Source: UBA3478 sp049596955 (lineage in GTDB: Bacteria; Bacteroidota; Bacteroidia; Flavobacteriales; Flavobacteriaceae). From it: a stretch of 64,000 bases of DNA. The position numbers and the translations under genes are program-made. The stretch lies in contig JBMYMD010000005.1 of assembly GCA_049596955.1 (NCBI GenBank), positions 60,212-124,211 of the forward strand, in the 5' to 3' direction. The notes under the pieces are model-generated. The model made no database searches. It was not told the DNA's origin and worked only from the letters and a program-made list of their open reading frames with translations. Within the stretch, counting starts at the first letter, position 1, and each line of letters begins with the position of its first letter. Of this stretch, positions 8,746-18,167 are shown one piece after another.

Positions 8746-9786
8746 CTAAGGGGCTGGATTTGGAATCTGCCCATGAATCGCATTGACAGCTTCTTCAAGT
8801 TCTTGATTCCATTGAACATTAACACTCTCTATGTTCTCTTTTAATTGAGCTATCCTAGTTGCTCCAATAATATTACTGGTCACAAATGGCCTAGTGTTGA
8901 CAAAGGCTAAAGACAATTGAGTCAAGCTCAAACCATGCGCGTCGGCTATCTCTTTATACCTTTCAGTTGCTCTAATCGAATTATCTCCGCTGTATCTGCT
9001 GAAATTCGGAAACAATGTCACTCTCGCATTTTCAGGTTTTTTACCTCCCAAATACTTTCCTGAAAGCACCCCGAATCCCAAAGGAGAATAAGCCAGCAAA
9101 CCTGCTTCAGATCGCATTGACATTTCTGCCATTCCTACCTCATAAAGTCTATTTAACAATGAATAGGGGTTTTGAACACTTACTACTCTTGGAAGTTTTG
9201 AGTTTGTAGTATGCTCTTCAAGAAAACGCATTAAACCCCAAGGAGTCTCATTGGAAAGACCAATATATTTGACCTTGCCAGAGGCCACAATTTTTTCTAA
9301 AGTCCCCAATACTTCAGCGATATTGTCTTCCCACTCGCACGTCTCTCCGATTGGATAGTCTCGCTTGCCGAAAAAGTTAGTCACACGCTCAGGCCAGTGT
9401 AATTGATACAAATCGATATAATCAGTCTGAAGTCTGGCCAAACTATTATCGACCGCCTCAATTAAAGATTGAGATTGAAAACCTGTGGTTCGTATATGAG
9501 AAGTAAATGCAGACTTTCCTGCTATTTTTGAAGCTAAGACTATTTCAGACCTTCTCTTGGTTTGTTTTAGCCAATTTCCAATTATAACTTCTGTATGTGC
9601 ATAGCGTTCTGCAGTTGCAGGCACAGGATATAATTCGGCAGTATCCCAAAAATTAACCCCATGATCTAAGGCGTAGTTCATTTGCTCAAAACCTTCTTCT
9701 TGTGTGTTTTGACGCCCCCAAGTCATAGTTCCTAAACAGATTTTACTGACTTTTAAATCTGTGGTAGATAAGTTGGTGTAAATCAT
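8746..9786 (-). CDS. Aldo/keto reductase (Tas-like)
   Basis: This is an NADPH-dependent oxidoreductase of the AKR superfamily, 346 residues. It shows KICLGTMTWGRQN, DTAELYPVPA (catalytic Asp and Tyr), the active-site Lys in LASKIAG, the catalytic His in LYQLHWPER, and NADPH-binding residues near TSNIIGATR. It resembles E. coli Tas. I chose ATG at 9786 rather than the upstream ATG at 9813 because it forms an ATGA overlap with the xth stop (9783-9785) and puts the first beta strand at the usual position. It is cotranscribed after xth. The substrate is unknown. Confidence 0.9.
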   Translation of the reverse strand: MIYTNLSTTDLKVSKICLGTMTWGRQNTQEEGFEQMNYALDHGVNFWDTAELYPVPATAERYAHTEVIIGNWLKQTKRRSEIVLASKIAGKSAFTSHIRTTGFQSQSLIEAVDNSLARLQTDYIDLYQLHWPERVTNFFGKRDYPIGETCEWEDNIAEVLGTLEKIVASGKVKYIGLSNETPWGLMRFLEEHTTNSKLPRVVSVQNPYSLLNRLYEVGMAEMSMRSEAGLLAYSPLGFGVLSGKYLGGKKPENARVTLFPNFSRYSGDNSIRATERYKEIADAHGLSLTQLSLAFVNTRPFVTSNIIGATRIAQLKENIESVNVQWNQELEEAVNAIHGQIPNPAP

Positions 9787-10547
9787 TTTTTTAATTCGAT
9801 TAATATTGGACAATGATCTGAGTGTACAGCTTGATTTAAAATGACAGATCTATTCACTTTTGAAGAAAGGGCTGCTGTTGCCATTCCATAATCTAAGCGC
9901 CACCCCTTGTTTTTTGCTCTAGAATTTGCGCGATAACTCCACCAAGTATACTGATCGGCCTCAGTATTAAACATTCGAAAGGTATCTACGAATCCCGCAG
10001 CTACAAAATCATCCAACCATGCGCGTTCCTCAGGAAGAAAACCCGATACTTTTTTATTTCGAACAGGGTCGTGAATGTCTATAGCCTTGTGACAAATATT
10101 ATAATCTCCACAAACGAGTAGTTCAGGATGTTTCTTTTGAAGTCCATTCAAATAAACCAGAATGTCATCCATATAGGCAAACTTGTAATCCAATCGGTCG
10201 ATATTGGTGCCCGAAGGAAGGTACATACTCATTACCGAAACAGAGCCAAAGTCTGCTCTAATGTTTCTTCCTTCACTGTCGATGTGGGGTATGCCTATTC
10301 CTTCTTCTACAGAATCAGCTGCTTGTTTACTCCAAATAGCTACTCCTGAATATCCTTTCTTTTCAGCGGAAAACCAATATTGGTGTGTATATCCAATTTG
10401 AGAAATAGCATCAAGATCAACCTGTTCTTTATGGGCCTTGGTTTCTTGTAAACACACGACATCTGCATCAACTTGCTGAAGCCATTCTAAAAGCCCTTTA
10501 TTCATGGCTGCACGAATACCGTTAACGTTGTAGGAAATAATTTTCAT
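9783..10547 (-). CDS. xth: Exodeoxyribonuclease III / AP endonuclease
   Basis: This base-excision repair enzyme belongs to the EEP superfamily (ExoIII class), 254 residues. Visible motifs are the N-terminal YNVNGIRAA, the metal-binding Glu in LQETKAH, the catalytic Tyr region MYLPSG, GDYNICH, the WRLDYGMAT segment and the C-terminal SDHCPI with the catalytic His. It starts 37 nt from the divergent TonB receptor gene. Its stop overlaps the start of the aldo/keto reductase (ATGA). Confidence 0.95.
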   Translation of the reverse strand: MKIISYNVNGIRAAMNKGLLEWLQQVDADVVCLQETKAHKEQVDLDAISQIGYTHQYWFSAEKKGYSGVAIWSKQAADSVEEGIGIPHIDSEGRNIRADFGSVSVMSMYLPSGTNIDRLDYKFAYMDDILVYLNGLQKKHPELLVCGDYNICHKAIDIHDPVRNKKVSGFLPEERAWLDDFVAAGFVDTFRMFNTEADQYTWWSYRANSRAKNKGWRLDYGMATAALSSKVNRSVILNQAVHSDHCPILIELKK

Positions 10548-10562
10548 GGTGGATAAAAATAG

Positions 10563-10570
10563 TAGATTTG
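10563..10570 (+). promoter_or_regulatory. Possible -7 box of the TonB receptor gene
   Basis: TAGATTTG matches TAnnTTTG, 13 nt before the ATG at 10584. No convincing -33 box is seen at the right distance, so this is weak. Confidence 0.35.
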
Positions 10571-10583
10571 CTAAAACTTTACT

Positions 10584-12596
10584 ATGAAAAAAGTAATCTT
10601 ATTACTTCTTCCTTCATTGGTGTTTGCTCAGCAGCAAGACAGCATTTCTCAGATTAATCTTGAAGAAGTAGTGGTTAAAGCAGCTATACAATCAGAAGAA
10701 CTATTGGGTTTAACTACTGCTACTACCGTAATTCCCAAGTCAAACCCCATCTCTTTTACTCAAGAAATAAATAGAATTCCAGGAATACAGCTCCAATCAG
10801 GAGCCCTAAACACCAACCGCATTAGCGTAAGAGGAATTGGAGCTCGATCGCCTTATAGTACCACAAAAATTAAAATGTACTACAACGGCATACCCGTAAC
10901 AAATGGTGTGGGAGAGTCTACAGTTGAAGCTTTTGATCTTGAGAATATAGATCGAATCAGAGTTGTGAAAGGACCTAAGGCGACAGCCTATGGCGCAGCG
11001 CTTGGAGGTTTACTCGAATTAGAATCAGATCTTCAAAAAATCAATGGAAGCCGACAAGAATTCAGCACTTTATTGGGAAGTTATGGGCTTTTTAAAACAC
11101 ACTACCAATATAATTTTTCAAATGAAAAAAAAGCATTTCGACTTAGTCTGCACCATTTAGATCGCGAAGGATATCGTCAAAACAATAATTTTAGACGCAA
11201 CGGTTTTTGGTTTGAAAACGTGTATAACCTAGGTAATAATCACAAATTGGGCTTCTTTTTAAATCAAATCAATTACAACGCACAAATTCCAAGTTCTTTA
11301 AATCAAAACGATTTTGAAAATAATCCTACAAAAGCAGCTTTTACATGGAATGCAGCGAAAGGTTTTGAACAAAACAATTATGCATTATTCGCAGTCTATC
11401 ACAAATGGCAAAAAAATAGATGGCAAATTCAACCCTCACTCTATTATATCGACGCAGATCATTACGAGGCTAGACCTTTCAATATTTTAGACGACAGAAC
11501 TTATAGTCTAGGGTATCGCATTACCGGAACTTATTCAAAAGAAACATCAGGATTTATCTTTGGTATAGAACATCGAAAAGAAAATTATTTCGACAAAATA
11601 TATCGAAATCTATACCGAGAGGTAGACCCTCAAAAAAGTGTGCAAGGAGATCTATTGAACACGCAGCGACAGGAGCGACTTTCTTCCAACTACTTTTTGA
11701 ATCACTATGGAAAGTGGAATCAATTTTCATATCAACTCGGAGCAAACCTCAACTTTAATCAGTACTATTATCAAAGAAATTCGGATGCCGCTATTGAGAG
11801 TGTCAACAGAGGAATACTAGCGCCAAGTGCTCAACTAAACTACAAAAACCTTGGTCTTAACATCAGTCAGGGTTATTCAAACCCCAGTTTAGAAGAAAGC
11901 CTAATTGCTGGACAAGAGTTCAATTCAGATCTCAGGCCAGAAATTGGAACACAATATGAATTGAGTTATCATTCTGCGGCTGAGGAACGTTTAAACTGGA
12001 GTGCAGAACTTTATACGATTGATGTAAAAGATCTCTTTATTGAAAAGCGTTTGACTGAAGATCTTCAAACCCTTGTAAATGCAGGAAGGACTCAGTTAAC
12101 AGGTCTAGATTTGAGTTCGTCTTATCAAATTCAGACAGGTGGCTTGTTTGAAAACTTGTATTTTTCATATCAATGGTCAAGCCATAAATTCAAAGATTTT
12201 GACGATGAAGGTGAACAGCGTGAAGGGTTATTTATACCTGGAGTTCCTAAACACAGATTAGCACTAGGCCTAAGTGGAAACATAAGCAATAATCTTAGCT
12301 ATAATCTAAATCATCTGTATACAGATCCGATTATCATTAACAATGCTAATACCGTGTATTCTCCCTCATTTCACCGCTTAGACATGACACTCAACTATCA
12401 AAAAAAGTGGTCAAATAATTATCAAAGCGAATTTACCTTGGGAATAAATAACCTAACCAACACGGCATATGCTTCATCTTTTGTCGTCAATGCAGTTGGT
12501 TTTGGAGGTAATGCTCCTCGTTATTACTATCCGGCAGATGCAAGAAATTTTTTCTTTTCGATACGTATTCGCAAAACAGGGTCACAAGCGCTTTAA
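10584..12596 (+). CDS. TonB-dependent outer-membrane receptor
   Basis: This 670-residue outer membrane protein begins with the signal peptide MKKVILLLLPSLVFAQ. A short stretch (INLEEVVVKA) may act as the TonB box. The plug domain follows (about 45-150, with ISVRGIGARSPYST and YNGIPVTNGVGE), and then a 22-strand type barrel ending in an aromatic-rich RNFFFSIRIRK. There is no N-terminal carboxypeptidase-like domain and no SusD partner, so an iron or siderophore substrate is more likely than a glycan; this is inference. Its last 15 nt overlap the convergent glyS gene. Confidence 0.88.
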   Translation: MKKVILLLLPSLVFAQQQDSISQINLEEVVVKAAIQSEELLGLTTATTVIPKSNPISFTQEINRIPGIQLQSGALNTNRISVRGIGARSPYSTTKIKMYYNGIPVTNGVGESTVEAFDLENIDRIRVVKGPKATAYGAALGGLLELESDLQKINGSRQEFSTLLGSYGLFKTHYQYNFSNEKKAFRLSLHHLDREGYRQNNNFRRNGFWFENVYNLGNNHKLGFFLNQINYNAQIPSSLNQNDFENNPTKAAFTWNAAKGFEQNNYALFAVYHKWQKNRWQIQPSLYYIDADHYEARPFNILDDRTYSLGYRITGTYSKETSGFIFGIEHRKENYFDKIYRNLYREVDPQKSVQGDLLNTQRQERLSSNYFLNHYGKWNQFSYQLGANLNFNQYYYQRNSDAAIESVNRGILAPSAQLNYKNLGLNISQGYSNPSLEESLIAGQEFNSDLRPEIGTQYELSYHSAAEERLNWSAELYTIDVKDLFIEKRLTEDLQTLVNAGRTQLTGLDLSSSYQIQTGGLFENLYFSYQWSSHKFKDFDDEGEQREGLFIPGVPKHRLALGLSGNISNNLSYNLNHLYTDPIIINNANTVYSPSFHRLDMTLNYQKKWSNNYQSEFTLGINNLTNTAYASSFVVNAVGFGGNAPRYYYPADARNFFFSIRIRKTGSQAL

Positions 12597-14123
12597 CCAC
12601 TCGGACATCGAAACTTCTTTGCGCAACATTTCTCCGATGGATGAAATAGCAACTCGTTCTTGATTCATGCTGTCTCGTTCACGAATAGTAACCGTTTGAT
12701 CTTCTAAAGTTTGGTGATCAACAGTGAGACAGAATGGAGTTCCAATGGCGTCTTGACGTCTGTAACGTCTTCCAACAGCGTCTTTTTCATCGTAAACCAC
12801 ATCGTAATCAAATCTCAAATCCTCAACAATAGATTTAGCAATTTCTGGCAATCCATCTCTTTTCAATAAGGGTAGAACGGCGACCTTATACGGAGCCAAA
12901 ACAGAAGGAAGTTTTAACACCGTTCGCGTCCCGTTTTCCAACTCCTCCTCTTGTAAAGAATTAGAGTATACTGCTAAAAACATACGATCCAATCCGATTG
13001 AGGTCTCTAGGACGTATGGAACATATGAGGTGTTTTCTTCAGGGTCAAAGTATTGTAATTTTTTACCTGAATAGTTTTCATGAGAAGACAAATCAAAGTC
13101 AGTTCTTGAATGAATACCTTCTAATTCCTTAAATCCAAAAGGGAATTTAAATTCAATATCTGCGGCCGCATCGGCGTAATGAGCTAATTTTTCATGGTCG
13201 TGAAAACGATAATTTTCTTTGCCCATTCCTAAACTCAGGTGCCACTTCAATCGATGCTCTTTCCAATGCTCATACCATTTTTGCTGCGTACCTGGCTTGA
13301 TGAAAAACTGCATTTCCATTTGCTCGAATTCTCGCATGCGAAATATGAATTGTCGAGCCACAATCTCGTTTCGAAATGCCTTTCCTGTTTGGGCAATACC
13401 AAAAGGGATTTTCATTCGACCTGTTTTTTGCACATTGAGAAAATTTACAAAAATACCTTGCGCAGTTTCTGGTCTTAAATAAAGATCTGTCGCAGTTTCA
13501 GCTGAAGCTCCTAATTTGGTGCCAAACATTAAATTAAATTGCTTGACATCTGTCCAGTTTTTTGATCCTGATAACGGACAAGCAATCTCTAATTCCTCAA
13601 TTAGAGCTTTGACATCTTCTAAGTTTTCATCTTCTAAAGAACGTGCCAATCGCCTTAGTATCGTAGCTGCTTTTTCTTTGTAACCCAAAACTCTAGGGTT
13701 AGTCTGCTCAAATTGTTCTTGATCAAAATCCGCTCCAAAACGCTTGGCTGCCTTTTGAATTTCCTTGTCGATTTTGGCTTCAATTTTATTAGCCACATAG
13801 TCCTCGACCAACACATCGGCCCGATATCTCTTTTTTGAATCTTTATTGTCAATTAAAGGGTCGTTAAAGGCATCGACGTGACCAGATGCTTTCCATGTTG
13901 TGGGATGCATGAATATTGCAGCATCAATACCTACAATGTTATCATTAAGGCGTACCATGGCGTGCCACCAGTAATCTCTGATGTTTTTCTTGAGTAATAC
14001 CCCCATTTGAGCGTAATCGTAAACGGCAGATAAACCGTCATAAATTTCACTGGATTGAAAGATGAAACCGTATTCTTTGGCGTGTGAAATGACTCTTTTA
14101 AAGACCTCGTCCTTATTCTTCAT
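12582..14123 (-). CDS. glyS: Glycine--tRNA ligase (eukaryote/archaeal-type, homodimeric)
   Basis: It charges tRNA-Gly. It is a class II synthetase of 513 residues, the single-chain type (COG0423) used by Bacteroidota rather than the alpha2beta2 form. Key stretches are SSEIYDGLSAVYDYA, RPETAQGIFVNF, GKAFRNEI (motif 2), ETSIGLDRMFLAV (motif 3) and the C-terminal anticodon-binding domain (VAVLPLLKRDG). It is commonly named glyQS or glyS. It has its own promoter at 14146-14173 and overlaps the TonB receptor gene tail to tail by 15 nt. Confidence 0.95.
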   Translation of the reverse strand: MKNKDEVFKRVISHAKEYGFIFQSSEIYDGLSAVYDYAQMGVLLKKNIRDYWWHAMVRLNDNIVGIDAAIFMHPTTWKASGHVDAFNDPLIDNKDSKKRYRADVLVEDYVANKIEAKIDKEIQKAAKRFGADFDQEQFEQTNPRVLGYKEKAATILRRLARSLEDENLEDVKALIEELEIACPLSGSKNWTDVKQFNLMFGTKLGASAETATDLYLRPETAQGIFVNFLNVQKTGRMKIPFGIAQTGKAFRNEIVARQFIFRMREFEQMEMQFFIKPGTQQKWYEHWKEHRLKWHLSLGMGKENYRFHDHEKLAHYADAAADIEFKFPFGFKELEGIHSRTDFDLSSHENYSGKKLQYFDPEENTSYVPYVLETSIGLDRMFLAVYSNSLQEEELENGTRTVLKLPSVLAPYKVAVLPLLKRDGLPEIAKSIVEDLRFDYDVVYDEKDAVGRRYRRQDAIGTPFCLTVDHQTLEDQTVTIRERDSMNQERVAISSIGEMLRKEVSMSEWLKRL

Positions 14124-14145
14124 GGATCGGATTATTTGATAGAAG

Positions 14146-14173
14146 CAAAAATAGAGTTTTCTATTAGTTCAAA
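14146..14173 (-). promoter_or_regulatory. Promoter of glyS
   Basis: On the minus strand TTTG (14170-14173), a 16-nt gap and TATTTTTG (14146-14153) lie 22 nt before the glyS ATG. The gap is slightly shorter than the usual 17-20 nt. The -33 box lies within the last codons of the upstream gene. Confidence 0.5.
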
Positions 14174-15027
14174 ACAACCTCTCCTTGAGTTAAAACTACA
14201 TCTTTATCCCAAACTTGAATCGTGTATGTTCCGCGTACGATAGTTTGATTGGATACATTTACTGCCTTACATATACTTCCGCCTCTTCCATCATAACTAA
14301 CAATAAATTTCTGTTCCATAATTCTTGGTTTAGCACCTCCATTATCTAAAACTCCGGCAGGAGGAATAAAACGCAGTGTTAAGTTTTTAGTAAAAGTTCT
14401 AGTCTGTGAAGGATTTGCGACAACATCTATACAAGTTCGAAATATTTTAGTCTGATCAGCGAGAGTAGACTCAACAGGTTGTCCCGAAGCCAAAAAATAA
14501 GATTTTGTGCGTATTCCACTAAACTCGATTGAATTAGCATCATTTAACACTGTATTGACAGGGTCTGTTTTCTTTGGTATTATTTTTTTAGGAGATGAAA
14601 TAGCCGGCGCAGCCGTAGTCTGATTGTTTTTTATTCTTCTTCGTCCTCTGTCGTCTATTAAGTTTTTAGTCGCGTTTCGCAGACTATCATATCTTCGTTC
14701 AAACGCTTTAAGGCGACGATTAGCCTGCTTTAAATTAGCAACGGTCAAATTTAAATTAGCGACAGAATCCTGTAGTTGTGCAACCTGGTTCTCAAGTTTT
14801 TGAATGGTCATCTTGTCAAATTCACTCTCACTTTTGAAACGATCGATATCGAGCCTAGCTTCTGTAAGTGATTTTGTCAAGTTTTGTTTTTCAATAGTTA
14901 AATAATCAATTTCAGTCTTTGCATTGAGATTTAGATTATAAAATAATACCAAAATAGCAACGATGACAACAAGGAGCACGGCTATAATTATGTTATTTCG
15001 AACTTGAGTATCTGTCGAGGTTTCCAT
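14164..15027 (-). CDS. Membrane-anchored coiled-coil protein of unknown function
   Basis: I do not recognise a named family. The 287 residues comprise a short cytoplasmic tail, one transmembrane helix (about 12-32), a coiled coil (about 35-110, with heptad-like ENQVAQLQDSVANLNL), a basic linker, and a C-terminal beta-rich domain of about 125 residues. The C-terminal domain contains IRTKSYFLASGQ, LTLRFIPPAGVL and YTIQVWDKDVV. It would face the periplasm. It is followed by glyS and is divergent from comF, whose likely start lies within 15 nt of this start. Confidence 0.7.
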   Translation of the reverse strand: METSTDTQVRNNIIIAVLLVVIVAILVLFYNLNLNAKTEIDYLTIEKQNLTKSLTEARLDIDRFKSESEFDKMTIQKLENQVAQLQDSVANLNLTVANLKQANRRLKAFERRYDSLRNATKNLIDDRGRRRIKNNQTTAAPAISSPKKIIPKKTDPVNTVLNDANSIEFSGIRTKSYFLASGQPVESTLADQTKIFRTCIDVVANPSQTRTFTKNLTLRFIPPAGVLDNGGAKPRIMEQKFIVSYDGRGGSICKAVNVSNQTIVRGTYTIQVWDKDVVLTQGEVVLN

Positions 15028-15039
15028 TATAAAATTGAG

Positions 15040-15750
15040 GTGTTGTTTGAAATATCTAAAATATTAAAGTTAATTCTAGAATTCTTTGTTCCACCCTGCT
15101 GCGTCGGATGTAATGCAATATTATTCGATACAAATACTCCGCTGTGCTCGACTTGTCGGTCGAATTTACCTTTAACCGAAAGCACCTTTAGTGCAAAAAA
15201 CGGATTAACTATACCCTTTGTCGATAAAAGCATACCTGTTTGTACGATTTTTTTCAATCTACCTAAAGGAATTGTCTCACATATGATTCACCATTTGAAA
15301 TACAAAAATCAGCCTGAAATAGGTTCATATTTTGCGCAACTTTGGTTAGAAATATATCCCAAGAATCAATGGCCTGAAATTGATTTAATTATTCCTGTTC
15401 CCTTACACGCTAAAAAACAGAGTAAAAGGGGGTACAATCAATTAGATTTATTCGGAAAGTACCTTGCAAACATATTAGATGCATCTTACTGTACTGCTGT
15501 ATTAAAACAATCCCGATTTGAATTGTCTCAAACTAAAAAAAATGTATCTGCGCGCTTTGAATCTAAAAAAATGAGTTATCACCTAGAAAACCCAGAAATC
15601 ATCAAAGCAAAGTCAATTTTGTTAATTGACGATGTAATCAGCACCGGTGCAACAATTATAACATGCTTAAACCAATTGAAAAAAGGCGCTCCAAATTCAA
15701 TCAAAATCGCAGCTATTGCTTATACGCCTAAAATGAACCAATTCATATGA
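15040..15750 (+). CDS. ComF family amidophosphoribosyltransferase-like protein
   Basis: It is related to ComF/GntX proteins linked to DNA uptake and use. An N-terminal cysteine cluster (PPCCVGCN and LCSTC) forms a zinc ribbon. A phosphoribosyltransferase domain follows with IPVPLHAKKQSKRGYNQ and the PRPP-binding LLIDDVISTGATI. No ATG is present at the 5' end. The longest frame starts with TTG at 15004 but would overlap the divergent gene's start at 15027, so GTG 15040 or TTG 15043 is preferred, giving about 235 residues. No comE or comM neighbours are seen here. Confidence 0.85.
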   Translation: MLFEISKILKLILEFFVPPCCVGCNAILFDTNTPLCSTCRSNLPLTESTFSAKNGLTIPFVDKSIPVCTIFFNLPKGIVSHMIHHLKYKNQPEIGSYFAQLWLEIYPKNQWPEIDLIIPVPLHAKKQSKRGYNQLDLFGKYLANILDASYCTAVLKQSRFELSQTKKNVSARFESKKMSYHLENPEIIKAKSILLIDDVISTGATIITCLNQLKKGAPNSIKIAAIAYTPKMNQFI

Positions 15751-15784
15751 TAATGTTGTAACTTTCCCTTTTGAATTCCAATTG

Positions 15785-17401
15785 ATGTTTAAAAAAATTC
15801 AATCCTTTTTTATCGGTTGTTTCATTATCCTAAGCCTAAATCAATGTGCCAAAAGAGGTTCGCCTACAGGAGGCCCAAAAGACGAGACTCCTCCAGTTTT
15901 TATGAAGGCTCAACCTCCTATAGAAACAACAAATTTTGATGCTACTCGAATACGCATCTATTTTGATGAATACATCAAACTCAAGAATTTAAAAGAGCAA
16001 CTCATCATCTCACCACCTCTTGAAAATGAACCTGTTATAATTCCTCAAGGGGGAGCGAGTAAATTCATTCAAATCGACATCGAAGACACCCTAAAATTAA
16101 ATACAACATATAGCTTTAATTTCGGACAAAGTATCGCTGATAACAATGAATCTAATGCCTTAGTAAACTTTCAATATGTCATTTCTACGGGAAATTATAT
16201 CGATTCATTGCGCTTAAAAGGAGTTGTAAAAGATGCTATTAACAGAAAAGCAGATGAATATGTCAGTGTCATGCTCTACAAAATTGATAGTTCTTATACA
16301 GATTCTATAGTTTACAAAAGTCCCCCAACTTATTTGAGTAATACCCTAGACAGTTTGCCTGTTTTCAATTTTAATTATCTCAGTCCGGGGCAATACCAAC
16401 TCGTGGCAATTAAAGACGAAAACAGCAATAATTTGTTTGATCCAAGTTTAGATAAGTTCGCCTTTTTCGATGAGCCTATTTTTATACCTACTGAAGATTT
16501 ATTTCTACTCAATTTATTTAAGGAAGCAACCCCATATTCAGCAGTAGTTCCAGCTCAAGTATCTCAACAACGTATCTTATTTCCTTATAGAGGGCCCAAA
16601 CATATCATACCAGAAATTGAATTATTGAGTCAACTCAATGATAGTATAACAACATTTACAGAAAAAATCAAAAACAAAGACAGTTTACAATTTTGGATCC
16701 ATCCGCCTGAATTCGATTCCTTACAATTTCTTGTTCGTGTGCCCAAATTAGATCAAATTGACACCTTTACCGTTCGAAAGAAAAGCACCGTTGACCTTGA
16801 CAGTCTTACACTTTCGCTAAAACCCAACGGAGCACTCAAAACCACAGACCATGCAGTTGTTGAAACCTCAACACCCATTGCAAGAATCGACAGCACTCTC
16901 TTCAGCCTCTTTAAATTTGACAGTATCCCTGTAGAGTTTGAGTTAGAACTAGATCAAACGCGAAGAGCCTTAAACGTTTACTATCAACGAGACTTTGCAG
17001 ATGAATTTAAATTAAACCTTCTACCTGGAGCTGTTGAAGATATTTTTGGAAGCTCAAACGATAGTATCGAAAAAAAATACAGATATGGTCAACTCGAAGA
17101 TTACGGCACACTTCAATTATCTATTGAAGGAGCAACTTATCCCATAATTGTAGAGTTATTAGATGGTAAAGATCAGGTTGTTAGCACCGTGAATTTAGAT
17201 GAAATAGAACCTATTACTTTTGATTTACTAGAACCGGCAACCTACGGTCTGAGGGTTATCTATGACAGTAATAACAATAAACGCTTTGATAGCGGAAATT
17301 GGTTGCTAAAAACTCAAGCCGAAGAAGTGAAATACTTTCCAGATCCAATTGAAATTCGTGCCAATTGGGAAATCGATCAAACCTTTATTATTAGAAATTA
17401 A
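15785..17401 (+). CDS. Ig-like (Big_5 type) domain lipoprotein
   Basis: This 538-residue lipoprotein begins MFKKIQSFFIGCFIILSLNQC, with the lipobox Cys near residue 21. The segment RGSPTGGPKDETPPVF followed by an Ig-like Big_5 domain (ATRIRIYFDEYIKLKN, about 45-130) is a standard family in Bacteroidota. Later regions look like further beta-sandwich domains (GQYQLVAIKDENSNNLFDP; TYGLRVIYDSNNNKRFD), resembling the carboxypeptidase-like tails of such proteins. ATG 15785 was chosen over an upstream TTG at 15782. The function is unknown, probably surface or periplasmic. It overlaps the convergent nitrilase gene by 11 nt. Confidence 0.82.
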   Translation: MFKKIQSFFIGCFIILSLNQCAKRGSPTGGPKDETPPVFMKAQPPIETTNFDATRIRIYFDEYIKLKNLKEQLIISPPLENEPVIIPQGGASKFIQIDIEDTLKLNTTYSFNFGQSIADNNESNALVNFQYVISTGNYIDSLRLKGVVKDAINRKADEYVSVMLYKIDSSYTDSIVYKSPPTYLSNTLDSLPVFNFNYLSPGQYQLVAIKDENSNNLFDPSLDKFAFFDEPIFIPTEDLFLLNLFKEATPYSAVVPAQVSQQRILFPYRGPKHIIPEIELLSQLNDSITTFTEKIKNKDSLQFWIHPPEFDSLQFLVRVPKLDQIDTFTVRKKSTVDLDSLTLSLKPNGALKTTDHAVVETSTPIARIDSTLFSLFKFDSIPVEFELELDQTRRALNVYYQRDFADEFKLNLLPGAVEDIFGSSNDSIEKKYRYGQLEDYGTLQLSIEGATYPIIVELLDGKDQVVSTVNLDEIEPITFDLLEPATYGLRVIYDSNNNKRFDSGNWLLKTQAEEVKYFPDPIEIRANWEIDQTFIIRN

Positions 17402-18161
17402 TTTCAAAAGAATCGGCATCGTTTAAAAAGCCTAATTCACTCCTAATTTGATTGAGGTAAGTTTTGTCTATGTCAACAGTAAAACTTTTTTGGTCTTGAT
17501 TTAAAAAACAGAGTTGAGTGCCCAATGGATCATAAACCGCAGAAGAGCCATTGTATTCCCATCCATTTTTATCAGTACCCATTCTATTAACTCCAATTAC
17601 ATAGCACATATTTTCAATCGCTCTAGCCTTGAGCAAATCATTCCAAGCTGAAATTCGATAAATTGGCCAATTAGCCATATATATTAAGAGGTCGTAAAAT
17701 GGTTTTTTATTTCTTGACCAAACCGGAAAACGCAAGTCATAGCAAATCATCGGACATATTATAAAATCCTTAGCTTTTTCTTGGATTCGCTCTCTACCAT
17801 TTTGATAGACTTTTTCTTCACTTGATAAGCTAAAACCGTGTCTTTTATTGTAGTAATTATAACTTCCATTTGCATGAACAACAAATGCTCTATTTGACCA
17901 AAGTTGTCCGTCAAAAAAGGCTGTGCTTCCCACCAAGGTAATTTGAAAATTTGCTGCCATTCGCTGCATCCATTGCAATGTTATGCTTCCCACATTGAGA
18001 TCTAACTGTTCTGGTTTCATCGTAAATCCGGTAGAAAACATCTCAGGCAACACCACTAATTCTACATCATTGACCAAATGTTGTAATTCGTGCTCAAAAC
18101 TTATAAAATTGGCTTGGGGGTCTTGCCAATGCAATTCATTTTGAATGGCAGCAATTTTCAT
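17391..18161 (-). CDS. Nitrilase-superfamily amidohydrolase (omega-amidase, YafV-like)
   Basis: The 256 residues carry the complete catalytic triad of carbon-nitrogen hydrolases: Glu in VVLPEMFSTGF, Lys in NKRHGFSL, and Cys in MICYDLRFPVW. DLRFPVWSRN and the overall length match YafV/Nit2-like omega-amidases, which hydrolyse 2-oxoglutaramate or 2-oxosuccinamate in glutamine transamination and methionine salvage. A role in repairing deaminated metabolites is therefore likely by homology. It is cytoplasmic, with no signal peptide. It follows the DUF5689 gene by 6 nt on the same strand. Confidence 0.9.
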   Translation of the reverse strand: MKIAAIQNELHWQDPQANFISFEHELQHLVNDVELVVLPEMFSTGFTMKPEQLDLNVGSITLQWMQRMAANFQITLVGSTAFFDGQLWSNRAFVVHANGSYNYYNKRHGFSLSSEEKVYQNGRERIQEKAKDFIICPMICYDLRFPVWSRNKKPFYDLLIYMANWPIYRISAWNDLLKARAIENMCYVIGVNRMGTDKNGWEYNGSSAVYDPLGTQLCFLNQDQKSFTVDIDKTYLNQIRSELGFLNDADSFEINF

Positions 18162-18167
18162 ATTTTA

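Noticed and set aside
9787..9813. Upstream ATG of the aldo/keto reductase
   Set aside because: It lies within xth and adds nine residues; the ATG at 9786 forms an ATGA overlap with the xth stop.
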